Notes under the pieces: model-generated | Databases searched by the model: none | What the model was told of the DNA's origin: nothing | Seen by the model: only the letters and a program-made list of their open reading frames with translations | Origin: Deltaproteobacteria bacterium | GTDB lineage: Bacteria; Myxococcota_A; Polyangia; HGW-17; SLPX01 | Length of the DNA stretch: 64,000 nucleotides | Assembly (NCBI GenBank): GCA_021162935.1 | Contig: JAGGXR010000034.1 | Coordinates: 1-64,000 of the forward strand | Direction: 5' to 3' | Position numbers and translations under genes: made by a program | In this document: positions 1-9,600 of the stretch, piece by piece | Position numbering within the stretch: position 1 is the stretch's first letter | How the letters are laid out: each line of letters opens with the position of its first letter

Positions 1-106
1 ATAGGCACTTCGTGTATTGTCAGATAATAGCGCATTGTGCCTTTATAATAAGAAGAATGTGTGGTATTCCTCGTTGAGATATAAAACAAAAAAGGCAAAA
101 CCACAC

Positions 107-1072
107 ATGAACAACTTCTTATTCTACCAAGTCGAGTCTGTCGAGTCTGAAACGACATCCACGGCATATGCCGGTGTGCCTCTGCTGGTTGAGGCATTTC
201 TCAGATTGGTTTCGAGGCAGCAGTTGGCAGAGTTGGCCCAGGCCACAGGAATTCGAAACACGAAGACGCTCGTACGGCATCTGGTGAGCCTGATCAGCCT
301 CATGGCCAGTGGCGGGGAGCACATCAGTGATATTGAAGTGCTGAGGGCAGATGGGGGTCTGGGTCGTCTTATGGGCATGGAGTTGAGCAGTGCCACTCAG
401 TTGAAGGATGTTCTGTACCGATTCAGCCAGCGACCAGACGCCAGAGTGCTGACGGCCGAACAAGATCAGGCTTTGTCACAGCAAGGCCCGGCATGGATTC
501 GGCCCGAGGGGCCGGCACTGCAGTCGCTCGACGGAATCAGTCAGGCAGTTTCGAGCAGGTTTCCCGGCGTTCCAGGCTCGTTGGTTCATGGAGCCTTGGG
601 CGTTTCATGGGGCACTGATAGCCAAACGACCATTGCTCTCGTCGTTCCGTCCAGGACCCAGGCCTATTTCTATCGGGAAGACAACATCACCGGCGCGGTG
701 ACCGCTGACGCCACGAATCCGTACCCGGTGGACTGGTCTCAGGATCCAAACGCACCTTCCAGCCCTTCGGTGATGAGTTCGGGGTTCCAGACCCTGTCGA
801 ATGCAAATGGGTGGACCCACTATGACCTCCATGCGCTCTGTGGGGATGACGCTCCTGCGGGCACCGATGTGGGCCCGTATATGGGGATCCTGACGACGAG
901 CGGGGTCCTCTACTTTTACAATGCGTCCCATTGCTGGCTGTTCTACGACCACATGCCCATTGCACAATTTTCACCGTTTACCGCGACGGGGGCGCCACCA
1001 ACATCCAATATCATTGCCATGTTCTACAGCACCAAGTATGGCGACCGGCTCTACGTCATTGTCCAGCCGTGA
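107..1072 (+). pseudogene. Chimeric remnant: IS1380-like transposase N-terminus fused to a secreted-protein tail
   Basis: The first ~70 codons after the ATG at 107 (VPLLVEAFLRL, then an HLVSLISLMASGGEHISDIE stretch, then LGRLMGMELSSATQLKDVLY) match the pattern of the N-terminal region of IS1380-family transposases, which normally run to about 430-460 residues. Similarity seems to stop near nt 530-570. The frame then continues into an unrelated Gly/Ser/Thr/aromatic-rich segment (VSWGTDSQTTIALVV, WTHYDLHALCGDDA, DRLYVIVQP) that looks like the C-terminal beta-rich part of an exported protein. The transposase DDE catalytic region is absent, so transposition activity is not expected. I read this as an insertion or deletion scar joining two unrelated genes in frame. 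An in-frame start at 17 is possible, but the leader is AT-rich and reads less like protein. The junction position is approximate. Confidence 0.55.
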
Positions 1073-1410
1073 CCAAGACGGCAGGGTCGGCATGTGTTCG
1101 TGCTTTGGGAAAACGTGGTGGTTCTTGCTGTCAGGATGACGGTTGTCCTTTCACGTGCCTACGGGCGAGTGGGTCCTCGAGTTTTCCTCTCAGATTTCTG
1201 AGGTCCAGACGCGACGATCGTCGGTTTCTTGACGTCGGACCGGATCGTTTCTTGACGAGATGCGCCTGTCAGATGCCTGGTGGTTCTTTCTCCAGTGGCC
1301 CGGAAATTGCTGATATACTCGAAGGTAATGCTGTTTTTAGGCTGGATGCCTGCACCGGCTCAATGGGCCGAGTGTGTGGGTGTGCACGAGTTTGGAGCAG
1401 GAGGTCTGTC
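1073..1410. other. Intergenic region, no gene seen
   Basis: This is the leader of the Cys-rich lipoprotein gene. It holds two copies of TTTCTTGACG about 26 bp apart (near 1222 and 1248), each containing a -35-like TTGACG, and a TATACT at about 1314. No pair has convincing -35/-10 spacing, so I do not call a promoter. Reading frames that cross this region lack protein-like composition. Confidence 0.4.
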
Positions 1411-4400
1411 ATGGGACATCAGATGGTATCGATGAGAGGGACTGTGGTATCGATGAGAGGGACGGCGTTGCTCGGCACATTGGCAGTGGGCCTGTGGTTG
1501 GGCTTGGCGGCGGTGGTTTCCTGGCAGGGATGCGGCAGGACCCGGTTTTCCGGGACGGACAAGCCATCCACTTGCGGAAACGGTACCTGTGATTCGGCCG
1601 AAACCTGTCAGAATTGTCCTGCCGATTGTGGCGCCTGTCCGGCGCAATGCGGTGATGGACAGTGCGACCAGGCGGCGGGCGAGACCTGCAGGACCTGTCC
1701 TGCCGATTGTGGAGCCTGCCCGGGCGTCTGTGGCGACGGCCAATGTGACACGGATGCAGGCGAGTCCTGTAGGACCTGTCGCCAGGATTGCGGTGCCTGT
1801 TCGGGGTGCGGCGATGGACTCTGTGACACGACGGCGGGCGAGACCTGCGTGACCTGTTACGAGGATTGCGGAACCTGTCCGGACGAATGCGGTGACGGTT
1901 TCTGCGGCCCGACCGAGGATTGCGACGTCTGCCCCGACGATTGTGGGACCTGCCCAGGTTGGTGTGGAGACGGGCAATGCGGGCCCACCGAGTATTGCGG
2001 AAGTTGTCCCGAGGACTGCGGAGTCTGTGTTGGTTGCGGAGATGGATCCTGTGATGCAGATCGTGGCGAGACCTGCACGTCCTGTCCTGCCGACTGTGGG
2101 ACCTGTCCGGACCAGTGCGGCGACGGAATTTGTGGCATGACTGAGACCTGTCAGAGCTGTCCTGGGGACTGTGGGACCTGCCCGGATCAATGTGGGGATG
2201 GGATTTGCGGTATGACCGAAACCTGTGCGAGCTGCAGTCAGGATTGCGGCCCCTGTCCGGGGTGCGGCAACGAAATCTGCGAGGAAAATGAGACCTGTCA
2301 TACCTGCCCGCAGGACTGTGGGACCTGCCCGGATCAGTGCGGCGATGGGATCTGCGGCATGACCGAGACCTGTGAAAGCTGTTCGGCTGATTGTGGAATC
2401 TGTCCGGATCAGTGCGGCGACGGGCTCTGTGGGCCCACCGAGACCTGTTCGAGTTGCAGCCAAGACTGTGGGACCTGTCCGGGATGCGGCAATGGAATCT
2501 GCGATGCGAACGAGACCTGCACGTCCTGCCCAACGGACTGTGGGACCTGTCCAGACCAGTGCGGCGACAGTGTGTGCGGTGTGACCGAGACGTGCCAGAA
2601 CTGTCCTGCCGACTGCGGGACCTGTCCGGACCAGTGCGGTGATGGGATCTGCGGCCCCACCGAGACCTGTGCGAGCTGCAGCCAGGATTGTGGGACCTGC
2701 ATCGGCTGTGGCAATGGCGTCTGCGACGCGAACGAGACCTGTCAGAGTTGTCCGCAGGACTGTGGGACCTGTCCGGATCAATGCGGCGACGGGGTCTGTG
2801 GATCCACCGAGAGTTGTGCCACCTGTCCGGCGGATTGTGGTTCGTGCCAGGACCAGTGTGGAGATGCCTTGTGTGGCGCCACCGAGAACTGCCTGAACTG
2901 TCCCACCGACTGTGGCGTTTGCCCTGGGACCTGCGGCGATGGTGTCTGCAATCCGCAGGAGAGCTGTAGCACCTGTAGCCGGGATTGCGGCTCCTGTCCG
3001 AGCTGTGGCGACGGAGCCTGTGGGTCTGATGAGACCTGTGATTCCTGCCCCCAAGATTGTGGAGTCTGCCCTGCGACCTGCGGAGACGGCGTCTGCGCCG
3101 CCACCGAAACCTGTCAAGGCTGTCCCACTGATTGTGGGCAATGCCCAGGCGTTTGCGGAGATGGGCGCTGCGACGTTTCTGAAACCTGTAGCACCTGTCC
3201 GTGGGACTGTGGGCCCTGCCCGCCGCAATGCGGCGACGGCCGATGCGATCCGTCGGAAAGCTGCGCGTCGTGTCCGGCGGACTGCGGATCCTGCCCCGAC
3301 GCATGTGGCGATCATGTCTGTGGAGTGAGCGAAAATTGTCATTCTTGTCCTGCTGATTGCGGGGTGTGTCCCACGCAATGCAGAAACGGCCGGTGCGAGC
3401 CGGGCGAGACCTGCAAAAGTTGCCCCTGGGACTGCGGCCTCTGTCCGTCCTGTGGCGACGGCAACTGTGATCCTGGACAGGAAACGTGTCAGAGCTGTCC
3501 GTGGGATTGTGGCACCTGTCCGCCCCAGTGCGGCGATGGGGTGTGCTCCTGGAATGAGAGCTGCAACGACTGTCCCAGCGATTGTGGGTCCTGCCCTCCG
3601 ACCTGCGGGGACGGCCAGTGCAACGGCGACGAGACCTGTCAGAGCTGCAGTCGAGACTGCGGCGCGTGCCCGGCGTTGTGTGGGAACTGGGTCTGCGAGT
3701 CGGGCGAGACCTGCCACAGTTGTCCCGCTGATTGCGGGATCTGTGAGTCGGTCTGCGGCGACGGCGTTTGTGCCTGGAACGAGCGGTGCAGTGATTGTCC
3801 CATGGACTGTGGGCCCTGTCCTGCCACCTGCGGCGACGGCCAGTGCTCCGTGACCGAGACCTGTCAGAGCTGCAGCCAGGATTGCGGCGCCTGTCCGGGC
3901 TGCGGCGATGGCACCTGTGATGCTCCCGCCGAGACCTGCGTCACCTGCCCCGATGATTGCGGCAGTTGCGCTGACTCCTGCGGCGACGGAATCTGCGGAT
4001 CGAGCGAGGACTGCAATTCATGCTGGTACGACTGCGGTCTGTGCCAGGAATGCGGCGACGGCCTTTGTTGGGTCACCGAGACCTGCAAGAGCTGTCCTGC
4101 CGACTGTGGCACCTGTCCCGACCAGTGCGGTGACGGCGTCTGCGGACCCACCGAGGCCTGCTGGCGTTGTCCCCAGGATTGTGGCGCCTGCGCGGATGTT
4201 TGTGGTGACGGCCGATGTGGCCCCACCGAGGATTGTTCCACCTGTCGGTGGGATTGCGGCCCCTGCGAGGATTGCGGCGACGGCGCCTGTTCGTCCGACG
4301 AGGACTGTCATTCTTGTCCGCAGGACTGTGGTACCTGTCAGCCCGAATGTGGGGACGGCTACTGCCAGTGGGGTGAGACCTGCCAAACGTGCAGCCAGGA

Positions 4401-4938
4401 CTGCGGCGCCTGTGCCGACGTGTGCGGAGACGGTGTCTGTGGCCCAACCGAGGCCTGCTGGCGCTGCCCAGACGATTGTGGCGCCTGTCCGGACGTGTGC
4501 GGCGACGGCAGCTGCGGTCCGTCCGAGGACTGCCGTTCCTGCATGTGGGACTGCGGCGCTTGTCCGGCCGTGTGCGGCGACGGTGTCTGCACGCCTCCCG
4601 AGTCCTGCTCCACCTGTCTTTCCGACTGCGGCAAGTGCCCTTGGTGCGGAGATGGACAATGCTACTATGAAAACTGCGCCAACTGCCCAGACGACTGCGG
4701 CACCTGCCCGGACTCGTGCGGCGACGGTGTCTGCGGCTTCACCGAGGACTGTTCTGCCTGTTCTGCCGACTGCGGCCAGTGCGGCGATACCTGTGGCGAT
4801 TCTACCTGTGGCCCCAGGGAAAGCTGTCAAAACTGTTCGGTCGATTGCGGTGTCTGCCCAGACGTCTGTGGTGACCAAATTTGCGGCTCGACCGAGGACT
4901 GCCATCGGTGTCAGGATGACTGCGGTGCATGCCCATGA
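1411..4938 (+). CDS. Predicted lipoprotein made of 45 six-cysteine CGDG repeats
   Basis: A 1175-residue protein. The start at 1411 is chosen because AGGAGG lies at 1399-1404 with 6-nt spacing; in-frame starts from 931 would add an implausible leader. Residues ~17-45 form a hydrophobic signal ending at a Cys (SWQGC), consistent with a lipoprotein, although Trp at -3 is unusual. From residue ~55 to the end it consists only of a 24-27-residue unit with the pattern CGDG-x-C, E-x-C, x2-C, DCG-x-C. I count 45 units with six cysteines each, about 270 cysteines in all. No catalytic domain or C-terminal anchor follows; the last unit ends directly at the stop. Likely role: a long disulfide-stabilised surface rod or spacer. 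Similar CGDG modules occur in myxobacterial secreted proteins, usually in far fewer copies. Function unknown. Confidence 0.8.
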   Translation: MGHQMVSMRGTVVSMRGTALLGTLAVGLWLGLAAVVSWQGCGRTRFSGTDKPSTCGNGTCDSAETCQNCPADCGACPAQCGDGQCDQAAGETCRTCPADCGACPGVCGDGQCDTDAGESCRTCRQDCGACSGCGDGLCDTTAGETCVTCYEDCGTCPDECGDGFCGPTEDCDVCPDDCGTCPGWCGDGQCGPTEYCGSCPEDCGVCVGCGDGSCDADRGETCTSCPADCGTCPDQCGDGICGMTETCQSCPGDCGTCPDQCGDGICGMTETCASCSQDCGPCPGCGNEICEENETCHTCPQDCGTCPDQCGDGICGMTETCESCSADCGICPDQCGDGLCGPTETCSSCSQDCGTCPGCGNGICDANETCTSCPTDCGTCPDQCGDSVCGVTETCQNCPADCGTCPDQCGDGICGPTETCASCSQDCGTCIGCGNGVCDANETCQSCPQDCGTCPDQCGDGVCGSTESCATCPADCGSCQDQCGDALCGATENCLNCPTDCGVCPGTCGDGVCNPQESCSTCSRDCGSCPSCGDGACGSDETCDSCPQDCGVCPATCGDGVCAATETCQGCPTDCGQCPGVCGDGRCDVSETCSTCPWDCGPCPPQCGDGRCDPSESCASCPADCGSCPDACGDHVCGVSENCHSCPADCGVCPTQCRNGRCEPGETCKSCPWDCGLCPSCGDGNCDPGQETCQSCPWDCGTCPPQCGDGVCSWNESCNDCPSDCGSCPPTCGDGQCNGDETCQSCSRDCGACPALCGNWVCESGETCHSCPADCGICESVCGDGVCAWNERCSDCPMDCGPCPATCGDGQCSVTETCQSCSQDCGACPGCGDGTCDAPAETCVTCPDDCGSCADSCGDGICGSSEDCNSCWYDCGLCQECGDGLCWVTETCKSCPADCGTCPDQCGDGVCGPTEACWRCPQDCGACADVCGDGRCGPTEDCSTCRWDCGPCEDCGDGACSSDEDCHSCPQDCGTCQPECGDGYCQWGETCQTCSQDCGACADVCGDGVCGPTEACWRCPDDCGACPDVCGDGSCGPSEDCRSCMWDCGACPAVCGDGVCTPPESCSTCLSDCGKCPWCGDGQCYYENCANCPDDCGTCPDSCGDGVCGFTEDCSACSADCGQCGDTCGDSTCGPRESCQNCSVDCGVCPDVCGDQICGSTEDCHRCQDDCGACP
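1424..1463 (+). repeat. 19-bp tandem repeat inside the signal-peptide coding region
   Basis: TGGTATCGATGAGAGGGAC occurs at 1424-1442 and again at 1445-1463. The period is 21 bp, so the reading frame is kept and the peptide VSMRGT is duplicated in front of the hydrophobic core. Either internal ATG could also act as a start. Confidence 0.9.
1573..4935 (+). repeat. Array of 45 degenerate ~75-bp coding repeats
   Basis: Each unit encodes 24-27 residues with six cysteines. Units near 2100-2800 are most alike (recurrent CGDGICGMTETC and CGDGICGPTETC, then DCGTCPDQ), which suggests recent local duplication. Units towards both ends differ more. The low stop-codon content of this DNA on the opposite strand creates long spurious open frames. 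Confidence 0.9.
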
Positions 4939-5032
4939 GGGGACGATGGCATTGCACCGCAAGCAGCTGGTTCGCTGCAATTTGACCTGAGCGAAACGTG
5001 CATCATCGACCGCTGGGCACCAAAATGGTCCG

Positions 5033-6211
5033 TCAGGAGACCTTTGGGAAGTATCGATCCATGCGGTCGAAGGCGGTTTCGATCATGGTTTCGTCCACAC
5101 AGAAGGAGAGGCGGAGGTGGCCCTCTGCCGTGGGTCCGAAGTCGGATCCCGGCGTGGTCGAGACGTGGGTCTCCTGGAGCAGGCTCTTGCAGAAGGCTGC
5201 CGAATCGGTTCCGTCGTCGGTCAGGATCTTCGGAAACATCAGGTACGAGCCAGCCGGTTTGTGATACGAAAACACATGAGGCAGACGATCGAGGCGTCGG
5301 CACATGAGATTACGGGCGGATTCATATTTTGACTTGAATGTTTCGATGCAATCCTGCGAGCCGGTGAGCGCGGCCAGGGCCGCGTATTGAGATGCCACTG
5401 GGGCGCAGATGGCAAAGGCGATGTGTGCCTTGCCAATCTGGGGGACCAGGTTCTTCGATGCGTGCAGATACCCGACCCGCCAGCCGGTCATGGCGTACGA
5501 CTTGGTGAAGGTGAAGCAACTGATGGCATGCTCGGCCATGTCGGGAATCGACCCGATGGAAAAGTGCTTGTGCCCGTCGAACACGAAGTACTCATACGCC
5601 TCGTCCGTGATGACCACGAGGTTGTGTTTCAGGGCGATTTCTGCCACCTGCTCCAACTCGTGTTGCGAGAACACGCTCCCCGTCGGGTTACTCGGGCTGC
5701 AGTACAAAATGGCCTTGGTCCTGGGCGTGATGGCCCGTTCGATCCCCGCTGGGTCCAGGGCGAAGCCTTTGTCTTCGATCAAGGGAACGAACACCGGCGT
5801 GCCCGAGGCGATGCGTATCTGATTGACATGGGTGGAGTAGGTGGGGGACGGCAGGATCACCTCGTCGCCTGGGTCCAGCACCGCCATGAGCGCGGCCGAC
5901 AGTCCTTCGATAGCGCCCACGGTCACCAGGATTTGTGACGGGTCCGCCACGATGTGGTTGTCTCGTTCCAGTTTGTCCACGATGGCCTGCCTCAGGACGG
6001 GCAAACCGGCCGTTTCCGAGTAGCCGTCGGTCAGACCATCCGTCACGGCCTTAGCGGCCGCCTGCCGAATGTGCTCCGGGGCGCCCGACGTGGGCTTGGC
6101 CCAGGACAAGAACGCCACGTCCGAAATCTGTTTCGAGAGTCGCGTCATTTCGTGGATCGCGGATTTGGGAATCTGTCCGATGCGATTCGAAGTTTTTGGA
6201 AGCATGGTCAT
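5033..6211 (-). CDS. Class I PLP-dependent aminotransferase (aspartate/aromatic type)
   Basis: A 392-residue fold-type I aminotransferase, the usual length for subgroup I-alpha/gamma enzymes. Visible motifs: substrate-side GYSETAGLPVLR (~63-74), PSNPTG with Asn175, DEAYEYF with Asp203 (pyridine N) and Tyr206, the Schiff-base Lys237 in TFTKSYAMTGWRVGYL, and a C-terminal HLRLSF whose Arg should bind the substrate carboxylate. It would transfer an amino group between an amino acid and a 2-oxo acid in the cytoplasm; the sequence alone does not fix the amino acid. A purine-rich AAAGGA lies upstream of the ATG. It diverges from the alpha-2-macroglobulin gene and converges on the Cys-rich lipoprotein gene, so it is probably a single-gene unit. 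Confidence 0.9.
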   Translation of the reverse strand: MTMLPKTSNRIGQIPKSAIHEMTRLSKQISDVAFLSWAKPTSGAPEHIRQAAAKAVTDGLTDGYSETAGLPVLRQAIVDKLERDNHIVADPSQILVTVGAIEGLSAALMAVLDPGDEVILPSPTYSTHVNQIRIASGTPVFVPLIEDKGFALDPAGIERAITPRTKAILYCSPSNPTGSVFSQHELEQVAEIALKHNLVVITDEAYEYFVFDGHKHFSIGSIPDMAEHAISCFTFTKSYAMTGWRVGYLHASKNLVPQIGKAHIAFAICAPVASQYAALAALTGSQDCIETFKSKYESARNLMCRRLDRLPHVFSYHKPAGSYLMFPKILTDDGTDSAAFCKSLLQETHVSTTPGSDFGPTAEGHLRLSFCVDETMIETAFDRMDRYFPKVS

Positions 6212-6608
6212 GGCTTTGGTCCTTTGGCTCTTTTCTCCGTCGTCTTGAAGTGACGGTGGAGGATAAACGTTGATGTCGCCTCGTTACTGGGCGCAGGAGG
6301 TGGACTGCCGGTTCGCCACTTTGTCGGACGGGCAGTTGCCTGTGCACTCTTTTGTTCTGTGTCGATCGTTTCCTATTTGTTCGTTTTGGTCAAGCATCGC
6401 CGCAGCCTCGGGCCAGGCCCGATGTCTGACCGTGACTCGAGTCGAATCGATGACGCCGAATGGGTCATTTCAAGGGATTCGGATACGCGATAGTGCTTCG
6501 ATTTCCGAGTGATTGGGATGGGCTGGTTGCAAGCGATTGAATCGCTTTTCGAATGGGTGTATCCTCAAATCATTGCCACTTTGTGTTTGTGGTATTTGGA
6601 GGGGCATC
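6212..6608. other. Divergent intergenic region
   Basis: 397 bp between the aminotransferase (leftward) and the alpha-2-macroglobulin-like gene (rightward). The open frames here are short and not protein-like. It must hold both promoters; only the rightward candidate is listed separately. Confidence 0.5.
6537..6565 (+). promoter_or_regulatory. Candidate sigma70-type promoter for the alpha-2-macroglobulin-like gene
   Basis: TTGAAT at 6537-6542 and TATCCT at 6560-6565 with a 17-bp spacer. Each box matches 4 of 6 consensus bases. It would give a leader of about 37 nt ending in the GGAGGGG ribosome-binding site directly before the ATG at 6609. Confidence 0.35.
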
Positions 6609-9600
6609 ATGTTGTACAATTCGAATCGAGGGTGGGTCGAGACGTTCCGGCTGGGTTCTGTCTTGATCGTGGTGGCGTTGGGGGTCGGCTGGGGTTCCTG
6701 TCGTCGTGGACTGGGCATCAAGCTTGCTGTGGGAGAGTCCGACATCCTTGAGGCCGGGTCTTTGACCATGAAGGAGAGCCAAATCCAGATGGCTTGGCAG
6801 GGCGATGACCTGGTGGTTTCATACCAGGTCCAGTCGTCGCAGACCGGCACCATAAATTTGGATGTGGTGGCGTGGATCGTGGATCACAAGCAGGGTGGCA
6901 GGAGTGATCCTGTGACCGGCTATGTCCAGGTTGTAGACGGTGAAGGAAAGAGTGCCTTCGTGTTTCCTGGGTTGGGTTCTCGGATCGATGACAGGGACAT
7001 GGGCGATTATGTGCTCAGGTTGGCAGTCGTGGGCCTGACGTCCGGGCAGCTCCTGGCGCATCGGGCCCTGCCGCATCGGAAGCCTGATCAGAGCCTGGAG
7101 GTGTTTGCTCAGGACAGTTTCGAAAAGGATGGGACTGGGGTGGTTCGGGTGGTGGCGCATCAAGCAGGAGCGGCCACGCCTCTGGCCGGTGTACCCGTGG
7201 CGGTTCGACTTTCGCAGTGGGACCGATCCTGGTCCGCCGCCCAGGGAAAGACCGATGCTCGGGGAGAACTCACCCTGGAGTTCCCCGTGGACGCCACGAG
7301 TCTGTCGAATATCGACATGCGGGTGGTCACCTCCCTTGGGGAGGAGGAGATCGTTTCGTCTGCGGTGCGACTGAAGCCCCGCCAGAATACGCGGATCGTG
7401 CTCACCACGGACAAGCCGATCTATCAGCCCGAGCAGACCATCCACATGAGAGTCCTGGCGCTCGATGGGCCGAGTCTTTTGCCAATGGCTCAGACCGACG
7501 GTCTGTTCGAGGTGTTCGATTCCAAGGAACGGAAGGTGGCGAAGTTTGCGGTTTACACGAATGCCTATGGAATTGCCTCGGCCACGATGAAACTGGGTCG
7601 GGTCATCGATCTTGGGTCCTACCGAGTCCACGCCGAAGTGGGGGTGATCTCGACAGATCGGACCATCAAGGTATCGCGCTACGCCCTGCCGCGGTTCAGG
7701 GTGTCCGTGGCCACGGATCGCCCCTATTACCTGCCGGCCCAGGTGGTGACCGGTTCGATTCAGGCTGAATATTTCTTCGGGCAGAAGGTTGCACAGGCGC
7801 AGGTGCTGCTCAAGGCGTACACGTATGAAGCGGGTTTCACCCAATTCGCGGAGCTGACCCTATTTACGGACGACCAGGGTGAGGCGTCTTTTTCCCTGCT
7901 GCTTCCGAACACGTTTTTCGGCACCGAATTTCTCCAGGGCAATGCGTCGCTGCTGATCCAGGCCACGGTCACCGACGCAGCCGGCCATGCCGAGACTTCC
8001 TCCCGGTCATTGGTGGTGGCGCCGTCGGATGTGCTCATTTTCGTGGTGCCTGAAGCCGGGCATGTCGTTCCAGGGGTGGACAACCGTTTCTTCGTCGAGA
8101 CGGTGGACCCCACCGGTGCGCCCCTGCCCTGCAACGTGAGCATCTCGGCGCCCGGAGTCGATGCGGTGCGGGCAAACACGGACGAGAACGGTATCGACGT
8201 GGTGACCATTTCCGGACTGAGCCGACAGGCCACCTTGACGACGCACGCCTCGTGCGCAGGCGGGGTGTCTGCGGACAAATCCGTGTCCATCCAGGCAGGT
8301 CAGGGGGCTGAACTGGAGGGTCTGGTGGTTCGGGCCGATAGGCCCACCGCTGTGGCGGGCGACCGCGTCCCCATCACCATCCTGGCGCCAAGGGCCAAGG
8401 ACGTGGTCTACCTCGATGTGGTGCATCATGGTCACGTTCTGTCGAGCAAGAACGTCGATGTGGCGCAGGGAGTGGGGAGCGCGAACCTGGACGTCACCCC
8501 GGACATGACCGGGCTGCTCGAACTACGGGCCTACTACGTTGCGTCGAGCGGGGTGGTGATTCGCAATACGAGATTGCTCTACGTGAAGCACGAGGACGCG
8601 CTCAGCGTGGATTTGAGCACGGATCAGGAGCAGTATCGGCCGGGCCAGACAGCGGTCCTTGGCATCCACGTCACCGATTCGTCTGGTCGAGGTGCCCAGG
8701 CTGCCGTCGGTTTGAGCGTGGTGGACGAGGCGGTTTACGCCCTGACTGATTTTCGGCCGGGGCTGGAGAAGCAGTTTTACGACTTCGAGAGCGCATTGCT
8801 CAATCCAAGCTATCAGGTCAAGGGCTGCTCCTTCGAAGATTTGGATCGGGCTGACCAGGACGATGCATCTCGCGAAAAAGCGGATCTCTATCTTGCCACC
8901 TTGAACCGCGACCAGGCCTTCTATCCGGTCCGCTGGACGCTGAAGGGTTCGGTGGCAGACATGGACCATACGGTTGCGATTGGAGCGGTGGCTCGCGACG
9001 CGACCACGCTCGGGGACTTGGCGAGCGGCAGATTCTCCAATGTCGAAGGGCTGCAAGAGGCACTGAACGCTGCAGCTCTCTTCGATCCTTGGGGACGTCC
9101 GTACCAGGCAGAGGCGACTGGGAGCCAGTTGTGTCTCACCTCGTTTGGCCCGGATGAACGAAAGGGCACCGAGGACGATATCAAGGCGATATGCGCATCG
9201 GTGTCCTACAAGACCGTCACGTCCACCTCTGGATCTCACGATGGAGCATTTCACGATGGAGCGGCTTTCGGCCTCGATGCGGGATACGTTCCTCATAGGG
9301 ACGCCGGTATGCCCCGGGATGGAGGGTATCCCGTGGATGGTTCGGTCAGCGATGGTGGTTCTTCGTCGGGGCCGAGGCTGCGCAAGGACTTTCCCGAAAC
9401 TCTGTACTTCGATCCAGCGGTGATCACGGATTCGCAGGGGCGCGCCACGGTACAGATTCCCTTGGCGGACTCCATCACGACCTGGAAGGTGGCGGCCATC
9501 GCCAATGCGGCCACCGGCGGGCTCGGGTCCACCGACCATGGGATCCTGGTTTTTCAGCCCTTTTTCGTGGAACCAGACCTTCCTGCCTACCTTCTCAATG

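Noticed and set aside
931-1410. N-terminal extension of the Cys-repeat protein from an upstream start
   Set aside because: Overlaps the preceding gene, has no ribosome-binding site and would bury the signal peptide; the start at 1411 has a strong AGGAGG.
1360-3717. Long minus-strand open frame (785 codons) opposite the Cys-repeat lipoprotein
   Set aside because: It is a shadow of the repeat array: repeated Ala/Thr/Gly/Ile text produced by reading CGDG/CxxC codons backwards, with no start signal or domain.
1573-4935. CRISPR array
   Set aside because: Regularly spaced repeats, but no unique spacers, no constant repeat sequence and continuous coding potential.
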